This document shows, one piece after another, positions 20,035 to 30,931 of a DNA stretch of 32,907 bases (the stretch's first letter is position 1; every line of letters begins with the position of its first letter). The notes under the pieces were generated by a model that did not search any database, was not told the DNA's origin, and worked only from the letters and a program-made list of their open reading frames with translations. Position numbers and translations under genes: made by a program. The stretch is from Geosiphon pyriformis (Eukaryota; Glomeromycota; Glomeromycetes; Archaeosporales; Geosiphonaceae): positions 241,712-274,618 of the forward strand of contig JAAOMT010000594.1 of the NCBI GenBank assembly GCA_016748015.1. Direction: 5' to 3'.

Positions 20035-21800
20035 ATGACAGAACCAGAAAGAATAAAAACAAACCATTTAGGATTTGCCAAATTCTTGTTTTAATACTAT
20101 TGTCAACACTTGGAATTAACCAACAACTACCTATTAGCAGAATTAGTCTTCAATTTCTACATCAATAAGAGAATCTCATATTTGCTAAGAGTACCAGTAG
20201 AAACTGACTTAACCAGAGGAAATTTCTACAACAAATTAATCCAAAATACTAGCTTACTAGCAAATTATAATTTCACAGCCATCCTCATTGAAATCAATAA
20301 AGAAATTGAACATCACACTCAACAAAGATATCCAATTACCTATGCAAACAAAGGCAAAAAAAAATTACAAATACCAGCAGTAATACTCCAAAAAATACAA
20401 CCACCTACATAGAAGAAAACAAGAGTAGGATCTCCAATTAATCCATCATACTATTATACATCCGGAAATGCCATCAACATCTTATCAGCAGGTACATCCA
20501 CATCAAATATAACATCAACATTTGGATGACTCCTATTTTAAAGTAAACAAAAGAAAGCAGAATTACTAGAAACTTATGGCAATTATTTTGAAAAATTTAA
20601 ATTGCGATCACTGATGCCATTAAGATTTCAATCATTGCTACCTCCATCAGATTTCGGAACTACAAGTCCTTGAAAATTAATGGAATCAGAGGAAAAGAAA
20701 AACAATAATTAGGAATTCAATTATCAAAACCTGATTATCAAAAACTCCGAAATTAAAACTCTGAATGTTTAAATTCAGTAAAACCTGATTTTGGAAAATT
20801 CGGAAATTGAAATTCTGAATTTTTGAACTCCACAAAACCAGACCAATCCCAACTCTGATATTAATAATCAACAATACTTACTGTCAGTAATTGTCATCAA
20901 TTCACCACCAGTTGCTGCACTACAACAATTATTATCACAACAATAACAATAATCACAACCAAACTTGAATTCAATGACCTATGCTCCAATAGCAAAGCTT
21001 AAAAGGTTTATGGGTAAAGAAGACAATGCCCAAGTGTGGCTAAATAATGTTGAAAAAGCCATTGCAGCCAACAAATGGAATGATGCCAAAGTCATGCAAA
21101 CCATTCTATACTTTCTTCAGAATACCACCAACTCATAGTATCAAAGTTTGGTTAACAAATCTCAAGATTTCAATGTCTTTAAGCTTGTGTTCCTACAATA
21201 TTTTAGCAATAATAATAGTATTAACCAATTGGCCAACACTTTTACCACTATCAAACAAGGAGAAAATAAAGCAGTCACCACTTACTTGGGATGCTTCTAC
21301 AGAAATCTGCACTAGATTCAGGCCATACAGGCTGATTATTTCACAGTATTACAAATCTCTAACCAATTCATTAGAGACCTATGCAGTAGCATCTTCCAAT
21401 GTGTATGCCTAATGCATTCAGCAGACTTTCAAGTCACAATTATAAATGCCAAAGATTTTGAAGCAGCTGAACTTGAAACCAATCATGCCCAAGCTGTAAA
21501 TCTAGTGATGAACAGATTATCTGACTTGGATTCCAAATTGAAGCAATTCAGTAAATTAATCAATAAAAAATTAGAGAAATACTTAGTTAACAATAATCAG
21601 GCAATTTATCAACCTCTTCAATGACACAATAATTAAAAAAACTCTAATTGTGCCCAAAATCAACTACATTCAGCATCAGCAACCAATTACCAGTGGCAGC
21701 AGAAAATGCATGTATGCTACTATTGTGGTAAACAAGAACATTTGCAATTTGAATGTCACAAAAAGATAAGTGGTCTAAGATCAGCTAATCAGTATTGAAA
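20035..21800 (+). pseudogene. gag of element E, with in-frame stops
   Basis: ATG at 20035 lies 45 nt after the primer-binding site, and the frame can be followed to about 21800. The N-terminal domain resembles that of element A (a TNNYLLAELVFNFYINKRI segment, then IEINKEIEHHTQ). A polar linker with a 54-bp duplication follows (20726-20833). The Gag core lies at about 20985-21400, with the VWLNNVEKAI segment, LVFLQYFS and TTYLG. The zinc knuckle CX2CX4HX4C is at 21715-21756 (CYYCGK..H..C). At least a dozen stops (TAA, TAG, TGA) are present, the first at 20092. A shift of frame around 21047-21412 may exist in one copy of the core. No product is expected. Confidence 0.8.
20726..20833 (+). repeat. 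54-bp tandem duplication in the gag linker of E
   Basis: Two 54-bp units (20726-20779 and 20780-20833) start with AAAACCTGAT, and a third start (AAAACCAGA) is at 20834. The unit length equals 18 codons, so the frame is kept. Fragment C shows a single unit at the same place, so the duplication is specific to E's lineage. Confidence 0.75.
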
Positions 21801-22215
21801 TCTTGATTGCCAACTACAAACTCAGAATTATATTAGTAATCAATTACCAGAACAATACCAACTTCAATTACATTACTTTCCAGTAACACAGCTGATTTAT
21901 CAAACCCTAGTGATACAGCAGTTATACTCATCTCCAGTATATTAGTCTTTAGCATCAATCTATCAACCGACAACACCTGTAATCTATTAACCACCACAGT
22001 CACAAGTAATCTATCAGACACCAGCAATCTCAACCCCAAACTCAGCTCAGATAACATCAGAAAATTCCAGATCCAGAGTCACTCAAAACTGGAGATTGGC
22101 AATGGTTATTCACTAATTGATTTTTAGCTCCTTAAACCAGTTATCAGGATTATGCCAGTGGAGTTCAGGAACTGAGTATACCCAAAACCTAAGTTCTTAG
22201 AACTATTTAAGTCTC

Positions 22216-22863
22216 TTGTTAATTTCAGAAAATGTCTTATCCAACAACACAAAACCCAACCAAAAACAACCATTTATCAGCAACATATCTTTAGCCACTA
22301 TCACCAACAATGAATTACTTACAGCTATCTTCCCATTTGAACTTAAGGAACTAACATTTACACCTTTGTTCAGTAGAGCTGCACTCAAGAAAAAACCAAT
22401 TACTGCCATATACATTAATACCAAAGTTGATGGCCACTCTATTAAGCTCATTCTTAATAATGGGTCAGCAGATAGTATTATCACACAACAACTTATGAAC
22501 CAATTAGATTACTGAGTTGACTATGCTGTCAGCATCAAAATTATAACCACTAATAAAACAACCAAAACTCTAATTGGTGAAATAGACAATTTTCCATTTG
22601 AAGTCAATGACATCATAATACCAATTAAGGTATTGGTAATAGAAGCAACTTAGTACCAAGCTCTTATTGGAAATGACTGGCTGTATAAAACCAATGCTAT
22701 GCTTGACTGGAACACCCAAAAACTGCAGCTCAGCCAAAACGGCCACCACACATGTATGCCAGCCATTTGTGGTTACTTCAAGACTATTATCAACAACAAG
22801 TCACTCATCAAATTAGAAGAAAAAAAAAGAAAACCTACCTGGGAAATGTACCAAGTTTTCTGA
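22216..22863 (+). pseudogene. protease of element E, catalytic Asp replaced
   Basis: In phase with gag. The active-site motif reads Asn-Asn-Gly-Ser (22456-22467) after the strand SIKLIL, where element A has Asp-Ser-Gly-Ser, so the catalytic Asp is lost. The GNDWL segment (about 22671) and the PAICG segment (about 22757) match element A, which identifies the domain well. Interrupted by TGA at 22513 and TAG at 22651, it ends at TGA 22861-22863. Fragment C has Asn at the same catalytic position. Confidence 0.8.
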
Positions 22864-23580
22864 ACTGACACTACAATAAGCTACTATCAGTACTTTCTTG
22901 AGATGACAAAGGAAAAGAAAAGAAAGAAGACACTACTACAGAGGAAATAACTAGTGGCTGGGAAAGAGAGTACTTATGTAAGCTGATAAAGAAGCCACCA
23001 TATATACCTCTTAAATACAAGGACTATAAAAAGAAACTTTCTTCTATGGGAGCTTGGATAGCTCCTGATAAAGACTATTGGACCAGAACCCATTACTACT
23101 ACAAGCCATGCCATAGGAAACACTATAGTTACTCAAAAAAACAGGGAAAGTGGGACAATGAACCATGTCTCACTTGTGACAAACAATTACTTAACAAAAA
23201 AATATGAAATGATATTCCTAGTCAAAGAAGAATGTGCAATGTTTCATGCCAATACACAATCCTTATAAACAACTGGATCAATTATGGTATTCCCATTACT
23301 GCAGTCTGACACCAAGCAATAACTCGCTTGGACAGCTACTTACATGATAAAGACAAGATCTGGAGAATGGTAAATGCCAAAGTTGAAGGAGCCATGCTCA
23401 GCAAAATCCTGGAAATTAAGAATAATCTCCTAAAACCAGTTGACATCATTTTTATCCTAAATCCAGATGTTTTTCTCAACATAGAGACAGACCCAGAGAA
23501 GTTTCATGAGCACTACCAGAATTTGGCACCAACAAAAGAAGAGCAAGAACAGTGTTTGGAAGAAATAAACACCTGATTAT
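22864..23580 (+). pseudogene. Pol linker of E with Cys-rich module
   Basis: After a frameshift in about 22864-23000, the frame carries a Tyr/Lys-rich part and then a four-Cys module at 23166-23249, spaced C-x2-C-x19-C-x3-C. Fragment C has the same spacing and a related sequence, including an NDI segment, and D has a Cys cluster at the equivalent place. Such spacing is compatible with a zinc-binding fold, but I do not recognise the family. A helical, charged region follows (23328-23576). Stops: TGA at 23205-23207 and one near 23308. This segment lies between protease and the dUTPase-like domain of one Pol polyprotein. Confidence 0.6.
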
Positions 23581-23807
23581 ATAACTACTGTTTGATCTCA
23601 TGTGACTTTTAGTATTGTAATGAGTGTAATCTCATTTGCAATCCACCATTATACATGATCTACACAATTCCAAAAGAAGACAAACCAATTAGCAATTGTG
23701 CATTAGAATCAAAATTAACTTTCAATCTCAATTCAAACTCTGACAATAATGACAATGAAAACAACGGTTCCAGCTCCATTTAATATAACAATAAAAATAA
23801 CAACAAT

Positions 23808-24670
23808 TTGGACTCTAATTCAAACCCCAAAACATACATCATGCTGCCTAATCTTACCAAGAAGCAGAAACTTAAATGGTTCAGCAATAGCAATAAAGAT
23901 ATTATGCCAGAACAAGTACATAATACTGACACAAAGTTTGATCTAAGATATCCAGAAAAAAACACCTTCAAATTGGAACCACATTCATGCATTTGTATCA
24001 ATCTGAAAATAGCACTGGAAATTCCAGCAACAACAATGATTCAATTAGCATTTAGGAGTAGTTTAGCAAAAAAGAAAATTAACATTAGAAGAGGAATAAT
24101 TGATGCAAGATATATAGAAAATATCATTATAATATTATAAAATGACTCAGAAAAGATCTATATCATAGAGCAAAATGAAAAGATAGCACAGGCAATATTC
24201 CTGCCTCTGGTCAAAATAGCTCAATTAGTATCAGTGAGAAACAGAGAAAAATTAGGGATTACAGTTAAAAGAATACAGGATTTCGAATTCATGGATAGAA
24301 TAAATATACCAGTTAATATAATAGAGGAAGAAATTGTTGACAAGAAAAAAACTATCTCCACTCATCAATTAATTTCTATTTTATTATATGATTAGTACAT
24401 GGTAGTCATAAAAAAAAAAGTAAAGGATCAAGTTCAGATTTTTGAGGCAGAAGCAACACTTTGTGAATCAGAAAAAATTGGATTAATCAATCTACACATA
24501 CCAGCCAAGAACCACAAACACATTAAAATTCTTATTTATAATAACATGGGAGATATTATTGAGATACCAGAAAGAACCACTATTGGATACTTAACCACCA
24601 AAATTAAAAACCAACTGCCAAACACCATTTCAGACTTTCTACAACTGTGTATATATGTAGATATCACATC
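23808..24670 (+). pseudogene. dUTPase-like domain of element E Pol, decayed
   Basis: dUTPases convert dUTP to dUMP and keep uracil out of newly made DNA. The motifs appear in order: FDL near 23937 (motif I), RSSLA at 24054-24068 (motif II), GIIDARY at 24093-24113 with the catalytic-type Asp (motif III), and KIAQAIFLPL near 24180-24209 (motif IV). The Gly-rich motif V is expected near 24280-24300, but the residues there are DFEFMDR; each replaced position can be reached by G-to-A or C-to-T. The spacing fits a single trimeric-type dUTPase domain of about 120 residues. A conserved linker continues to 24674. Stops at 24138 and 24393. Fragment C contains the same domain. Inactive as it stands. Confidence 0.7.
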
Positions 24671-24779
24671 TTAAACCATATATGAACGAAAAAAATATTA
24701 TCTACTCCAACCAAAATAATTGAAACAGATAAACTTAAGGAATCTAGACTTACTATAATGTATGCAGCTTAAGATATTA

Positions 24780-25640
24780 CTCAACAACTTTAACAACATC
24801 TTTGCAAGTGAAAATGAATTTGGTAGAATTAACATTATTTAGCATCAGATCAAGACTGGAGATACAATGCCAATTAAATAAAGAGCATATAAAGTACCAT
24901 TAGCCAGCCATGAAATCATTCATCAAGAAATTAATCAGATGTTTGACAATAGGCTAATTCAACCATCAATGAGCCCATGGTCATTACCAGTGGTACTAGT
25001 CCATAAAAAAAATGGAAAAATCTGCTTTTGTGTGAATTACCAAAAACTGAATGAAGTAATCAAGAGAGGTAGCTACCTAACACCAAAGATTCAAGAGCTG
25101 TTCAATGCTTTTGGAGGAAAGAAATAGTTCTCAACTTTAGACTTAGACAGTAGTTATTAACAAGTAGCCATGAAACCAGAAGATAAAAAAAAACAGCTTT
25201 TACAACATGAGAAGGGAATTTCAAATTCGAAGTTATGTCATTTGGCTTGATGAATGCTTCAGCCACTTTCCAATGACTCATGGAAATTGTCTATACTGAA
25301 CTGCTATGAAAATCAATAGTTGTATACTTGGATAATACCAATGTGTTCTCCAAAACATTTGATGATCATCTGCATCATCTCCAATAAGTATTTGAAAAAC
25401 TCAGATAAGCAGGATTGAAATTAAATACCAACAAATGCTTCTTTGGCAAAACAGAATTCAAGTTTTTGGGACATGTTGTGAGCAAAGATGGTATCAAAAC
25501 AGATCCAGACAAGATTGAGATTGTTAAGAACTTTTTAGTACCAAATAATCTCACAAAATTAAGAGCATTCTTGGAATTTGCTAGATACTACCACTGCTTT
25601 ATCAAAGACTTTTCCAAAATAGCTTAACCACTACACCAAC
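24780..25640 (+). pseudogene. reverse transcriptase of element E, frameshifted
   Basis: The RT N-part (about 24890-25130) has the SPWSLPVVLVHKKNGK and FCVNYQKLNEV blocks. A frameshift at the A-run near 25185 moves the remainder to another frame, in which the palm box reads Tyr-Leu-Asp-Asn (25325-25336) instead of Tyr-Leu-Asp-Asp, and the KCFFGKTEFKFLGHVV block follows (about 25433). The Asp-to-Asn change alone should abolish polymerase activity. Several stops are derived from CAA or TGG. Confidence 0.8.
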
Positions 25641-26130
25641 TTCAAACAAAGAAAACAAAATATAAATAGACAAAAACTCAGCAAAAAGCTTTTGATACAT
25701 TAAGAAGAAAGCTTATTCAAGTTCCAGTATTAATCTATCTGGATCATAACAAGCCATTTATAATTACAACTGATACATCTAATCAATCATTGGGAGCAAT
25801 ACTATCTCAAAAAAGACTGGATGGACAAGAACACTCAGTAGCTTACACCAGTAGAAGCTTAAGTCCAGCTGAAAAGAACTATAGAACTCCAGTACTAGAA
25901 CACTTAGCTATCTATTGGGCTGTCACCAAATAGAAAAAATACTTGAGTCAAAAGTTTGATGTATATACTAATCACAAAAGATTAACTTCAATCCAGAAGC
26001 AAAAATTTGGAAATAATTGCCATGTCAGATAGAAAATAAAACTTTTATCATTTAATTATATAGTACATTATAAAAAAGGAAAAAAAAATGGAAATGCTGA
26101 TGGTTTATTACAAATGAAACAAATCTAAAA
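25641..26130 (+). pseudogene. RNase H of element E
   Basis: Continues the RT frame. TTDTSNQSLGAILSQK carries the first Asp (about 25768), LEHLAIYWAV the Glu (about 25897), and YTNHKRL has Asn where the third Asp is expected (about 25968). The fold is therefore recognisable but catalytically damaged. TAA at 25625-25627, TAG at 25667-25669 and TAG at 25931-25933 interrupt it. Confidence 0.75.
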
Positions 26131-26299
26131 ACATTTCAACCCAAAAATATAACAAAAGATGAATATACAAAAATACCAACAACTCCAACATTATATAAAT
26201 ACCCAATTGTTCAAGGAGAAATTATCTCAAAAAGAACAAAATAACATAAAACAACAATCAAAAAATTTTATCAACCATCTAAATATACTTTACTAAAAG

Positions 26300-27412
26300 A
26301 ACAAAAGAAATCCAAATTAACCAACCAGAGTAATCACAGAACCAGAAAAAGAGACAATATTATTCAACATACACTCAGACCCAACAGCAGGACATTTTCA
26401 CAAAGAAACAACCATGGAAAGAATCAGAAAAAGATACTATTGGCCATCTATATATTCAAACATTATTTAATATGTCCAAAATTGTGATACTTGTCAAAAA
26501 AGAGAAGGAACAAGACCCAGTGAACTATTAAAACCAATCAAAGTAGGACAATTATTTGATCACATCAGAATTGACTTAGTCAGACTATTAACAATAACCA
26601 GCAAAGGCAACAAATATATTGCAGTAGCCATATACTATCTCACAAAATGGCCAAAAGCAAAAGCCATTCAAAAAGCAAATGCAAAACTATTGCCGAATTT
26701 GTTCATTAAGATTTGATTTGTTAACATGAATGTTCAAAAGAACTATTATCAAATCAAGGAATTCACTTTGTGAATAGAACATTGACAGAATTAAGTCAAA
26801 GATTTGGGATAAAAAAACCATTATCATTATCATATTATTTATAAACAAATGGCTTAATTGAAAGATTTAACAGAATATTGTGTAAAGCAATTGCCAAGAT
26901 CAGTTAAGAAAACCAGGATAAATGAGATTTGTTTATACCATTAGTATTATTTGCTTACCAGACAATGAAGCAAAACACTACATAAGCAACACCATTTGAA
27001 TTAGTATATGGTAGAACAGCAACCTTACCAGTTGAAATAGAAGTCAGAACATATTTAACAGAACCAATAACAGAAGAGAATTTTCAAAAAACATTGTTGA
27101 AAAAAACATATGACTTAATGGAAATACTAGAAAACAAATGGCAAAAAGCAGTTAATAATATTCAAAAATTACAAAAAAAACAAAAAAAAAACACAATAAC
27201 CAACTACCAAATAAACCAGTCGAATTCAGAATTGGAGACAAAGTACTTTTATATCATACCAAAGCAGAAAAACAATGAAGTAGAAAATTTGATCCCAAAT
27301 AAGATGAACCATTTTATATAAAAAAAATTCTGGGAAATGGAGCTTATAAATTAAGATTGAACAACAAAATATTAACCAAAGCAGCATATAAAAATTGACT
27401 GAAATTATATTA
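26300..27412 (+). pseudogene. integrase of element E, frameshifted
   Basis: The zinc domain H...H...C-x2-C is at about 26372-26500. The core keeps the first Asp (26573-26575, RIDLV). After a frameshift, Asn (26752-26754) replaces the second Asp, and the Glu is at 26860-26862 (GLIERFN), again 35 residues further on. The C-terminal part is basic (27094-27200), and a decayed GPY/F-like block (PFYIKK) is at about 27309-27326. The frame runs into the 3' region with only a TAA at 27410-27412 between them. Confidence 0.8.
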
Positions 27413-27416
27413 AAAC

Positions 27417-28220
27417 ATAACATTAGCATCCACTAGTAATATTTTACAACTGGGAGCACAGAGAATACTGGTTTAACCAAATGAGATTTCACGAGATCTG
27501 AAACCAATCATAGTTATTGAACCAAACACATTAAATTAAACAAAAGAATATATAAAGACACAGTAGATGTGACAAAAGCAACAAAGAAAAATAAAAATAC
27601 CAGACCATATTTACACTTTAGCTTAACAATTGTTTTAGGCCTTAAGTCAACAGCAAGTAAACATGGAAATTATCATCAATAACCAAACAATCTGTTATCA
27701 AAACACCAAACAAAAAGGGAAAAGTACACCATACCAGTGACTACAAAAACAATCAACAAACTGGTCAGATAAAATAGTAGAGAAAATAAAAAACACTTTT
27801 GGAAAGATAACCATCATGGTTTTAACAAAAAAACTGGCAAAAAAAAATTGGAACCAATAGATAGACCAATTTTTAATACCATATTGCTACTATCAACTGA
27901 GACAAAAAGTAGATATTCAAAAGTTATATCTTGATAAATCCAAAAAAATCTTTAATCAAGAGATAATCTGAAACATTGAAGACATTATTGGAAAAAAAAC
28001 AAACTTGACATTACACATTAGAACCATTTATTGACTACACACTATATTTCAAAACCAGAATTATTGTTATACTTTAACATGGAAACAATAACTATCAACC
28101 AATAGGGAAAAATAAACAACTCACAAATCAAAGAAATAAAAAGCAGAGTAAAACAGGTGCTATTCAAAAAAAAAGTATTCGACATAATTCAAAATGAAGA
28201 TTTTGATGGAGCTCAATATT
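27417..28220 (+). pseudogene. 3' reading frame remnant of element E, unknown function
   Basis: About 265 codons in phase with the integrase end can be read, interrupted by some 15-20 stops, which fits a former coding region in which CAA, CAG, CGA and TGG codons became stops. Readable pieces include a KIVEKIKNTFGKITIMVLTKKLAKKNW segment split over about 27772-27855. The protein family is not recognised, no membrane segment is evident, and there is no obvious similarity to the 3' frame of D. An ancient env-like or accessory gene is possible but unproven. Confidence 0.4.
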
Positions 28221-28234
28221 AAAGGAAGAGATAA
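28221..28234 (+). other. Polypurine tract of element E
   Basis: AAAGGAAGAGATAA, all purine except one T, ends directly at the 3' LTR. Confidence 0.65.
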
Positions 28235-29041
28235 TGTTACTCATAAAAAAAAACAGATATAGAAAATAGTAGACCAATAAGAGAGTAGTAGTTAGCACAT
28301 GAGTATATTGCTTAGCAATATGGAACAATGTTAGAAAATTAGGACACATTGCTCAAAAAATTATAGCACATTGCTTGGAAATGTGAGCAATCTTGTAGAA
28401 CATTAATTATATATATATAACAGTAGCATTAGAAGAAAAAAAGACAGATCTTTTAGTTTAGATTTGATTTAAGCAACCTTTTATTCACAAAAATATTAAT
28501 AAATAACTATTCACTATTCCAATCTACTCTTCACTATTAATACTTTATGTTAATAGTAATTGATACTTAACCACACTAGAACAATAGCTCTTGATTATGG
28601 CTATTGACAAGATACTATTATTCATTGTCTTGGCTTATTTCTTTATTTTCTTTTCATTTTCTTTTTGTTATTTTTTTTTGTTTTACTAATTGATTAAAGA
28701 GAAAAAGCACTGAATTATTGACATCAAGAATAGTATAGTAAAAGACCCCAAAAAAAGGGTATAACATTAAGAATTTAAGAATAGCTTACCAGAAGAACAT
28801 CTCTGCCAGATTACCAGCCATCACACTAAGAAAGAAATTGGACAGAATTGTGATTCTGGGAAGCTACTGAAACAACTATTGAATTTCTGTCCATTATACA
28901 AAGAAGTCCATAACAAAATCTTCAGATTAACCAAAACCTTTAGATCATAAGAACCTTTAAATATTAACATTATTATATCAATTAAGTACCAAGTTATGGG
29001 TTTGTTATTTGCTTTAAGACCCCAAGTAATTATCTGTAACA
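28235..29041 (+). repeat. 3' LTR of element E
   Basis: An 807-bp partner of 19192-19970, from TGTTACTC to CTGTAACA. It is 28 bp longer than the 5' LTR, partly because of an extra copy of an ACACATTGCT block at about 28344-28375. Confidence 0.9.
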
Positions 29042-30760
29042 ATATCAATAAAATAAAACACAAAAATCTTGAAAGTTTTAAAAAAAAACCACTTTATAAT
29101 TAATAGCTAAATAATTCAAGTTTTAATACTTAAAACAACATTAGCATCCAAAAGTTTCTTATTAAGTACAATATTTTCTTAAAGTATTAGTTTTAATAAT
29201 AGCAGTATTCAAATTATTCTGTAAACTAAACATAACCAAAGCAAACTAAAAACAATGACCAAAATTAAGTAAGTAAGAAATAAAACAAGTTTAACTACCA
29301 ATTTAAGAAATTATATTACTAATTTCAAAGACAATACAGTCAAAAAAAAAGTTAACTAACTTGGTTTTAAACTTATTATAAAACAGAATAGCCTTATTTT
29401 AATTCACCAAAAGCAGAATCTTAATATTATTTTTACTTAACAAAACTGATTAATAATTTAAGGCAGATATAACAACATCTAAATTTTTGAAATAAATAAT
29501 CACATATTACCAAATACTAGCAGATTTCAACACAATATAAATAATTTCTTTAAACATATTAAATACTATTTTAATATTACACATAAAAGCATATCATATA
29601 ATACAATAATAGTAAAAAAAAGCCAAACTTTAAAATCACCAAATATTTAACAATCTTAAAAGTAGTTAAACAAATAAAGCTCTTAAGTTCAACCAAAAAT
29701 GCAGTTTCTAAAGACTATTAAAAAGCAAATTTTATACAAAAAAGTTTTATATTGTTTTTTACAACTGACTTTACACTCAAAAATTTATACACAGACTAAA
29801 AAACAGCCTTAATATAAGCTAATTTAATTTTAAAAATAACATTAAATACCAAAGTAAAGACCATTTATCTAACAAATTTTTAATGACCAGTTATAATTTC
29901 TTAAGCACTATTAATAATAGTACCAAAAACCAAAGAAAATAATTCAGTTTTTATCTAATTAGCCCAGGTTTTAAGAATATATAATTTAATAAAAGACCTT
30001 TGTTTTGCTTTTAAAACTAGCAAGAATCTGTTAAAAAACACTATATTTAACAATATAGCCAGCAATTAATTTTGGCTTATTTTAAATAATATATTAAATA
30101 ATACAATAAAAATTTCATTTAAAATTTTATTTAAAATCACAAAAAAGTTCAATATAACAATAGTAAAAACAAGTAACTGTTTTTATTTTTTGAAATTTTT
30201 GGCTTTTTTAATTATTTAAAAAAAAATAATATTAATAATATCAGATATAATAGCAATAATTAAAAAAACCAATTTTTTAATTAGTCTATTATTAAAAATT
30301 TTTGAATTTTTAATAGAGATGGAAACAACATTAGAATTAACTTAAATGTATTTTTAAAAAAAACTTTAATTGGTAATTACTAAAAACAGTTTTTTATTAT
30401 TACTACTTAAAAAAAAGCTTTTAAAATATTTTGTTTAATTGCTTTTATAACAAAAAAAACTTTTTTAATTGAAATTTAGTAAATATCTTAAAAAAAATAT
30501 TAGGTACAGTTTTTTTACTCTTTGCTTTAATCATAATTATGGAATTAAAAAACAAAAAGTTATAGTATGTTTTAATATTATTATTAAAATAATATAAATT
30601 AAATTAAATTAATTAATATATTATTTATAAAATAGTTTTTATTTAATTTGTATTAAAAATTTTATTGTTTAGAAATTTTAAGAATATAAATAAGAATTTT
30701 GGCCAATTAATTATATTATTATTAACAAAAATTAGATTATTATAATATATATTATAAAAT
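29042..30760. other. AT-rich interval, probably decayed repeat DNA
   Basis: No open frame or known domain can be supported. The first 1.1 kb is A-rich with scattered C and almost no G on the plus strand; read on the minus strand it looks like a coding region that lost its C bases. The last 600 bases are almost pure A and T. It may be the other side of the sequence left of 19191, split by element E. Confidence 0.35.
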
Positions 30761-30931
30761 TTTTTTTATTTATTTATTTAATGAATGAGATTTAAACACC
30801 ACTTAGAACTATACATCAAAAAAATAATCTAAACTAAGCATGAATCATGCATTTTCTACATGTGACCAGCCACTCGAGCCAGTTAGGACAACACTATGTA
30901 CTTATATTAACAGAAACCAGGTTACCAATAC
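30761..30931 (-). other. 3' untranslated part and tail of the LINE
   Basis: After the ORF stop, about 150 nt with no frame lead to repeated TAAAT units and eight A bases on the minus strand, the usual end of a LINE copy. AT-rich flanking DNA follows. Confidence 0.55.

Larger units (their letters stand above)
19192..29041 (+). mobile_element. Element E: complete Ty3/Gypsy element with dUTPase-like domain (9.85 kb)
   Basis: LTRs at 19192-19970 and 28235-29041 flank a primer-binding site, gag, protease, a Cys-rich module, a dUTPase-like domain, RT, RNase H, integrase, a decayed 3' frame and a polypurine tract. LTR ends are TGTTAC...GTAACA (GTAATA in the 5' copy). The flanking ATAT on both sides (19188-19191 and 29042-29045) fits a 4-bp target duplication, the same size as for D, though in this AT-rich DNA a chance match is possible. 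Many stops, at least four frameshifts and lost catalytic residues (protease, RT, RNase H, integrase) show it is dead. Fragment C and the solo LTR at 8028-8935 are of the same family. Confidence 0.9.
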
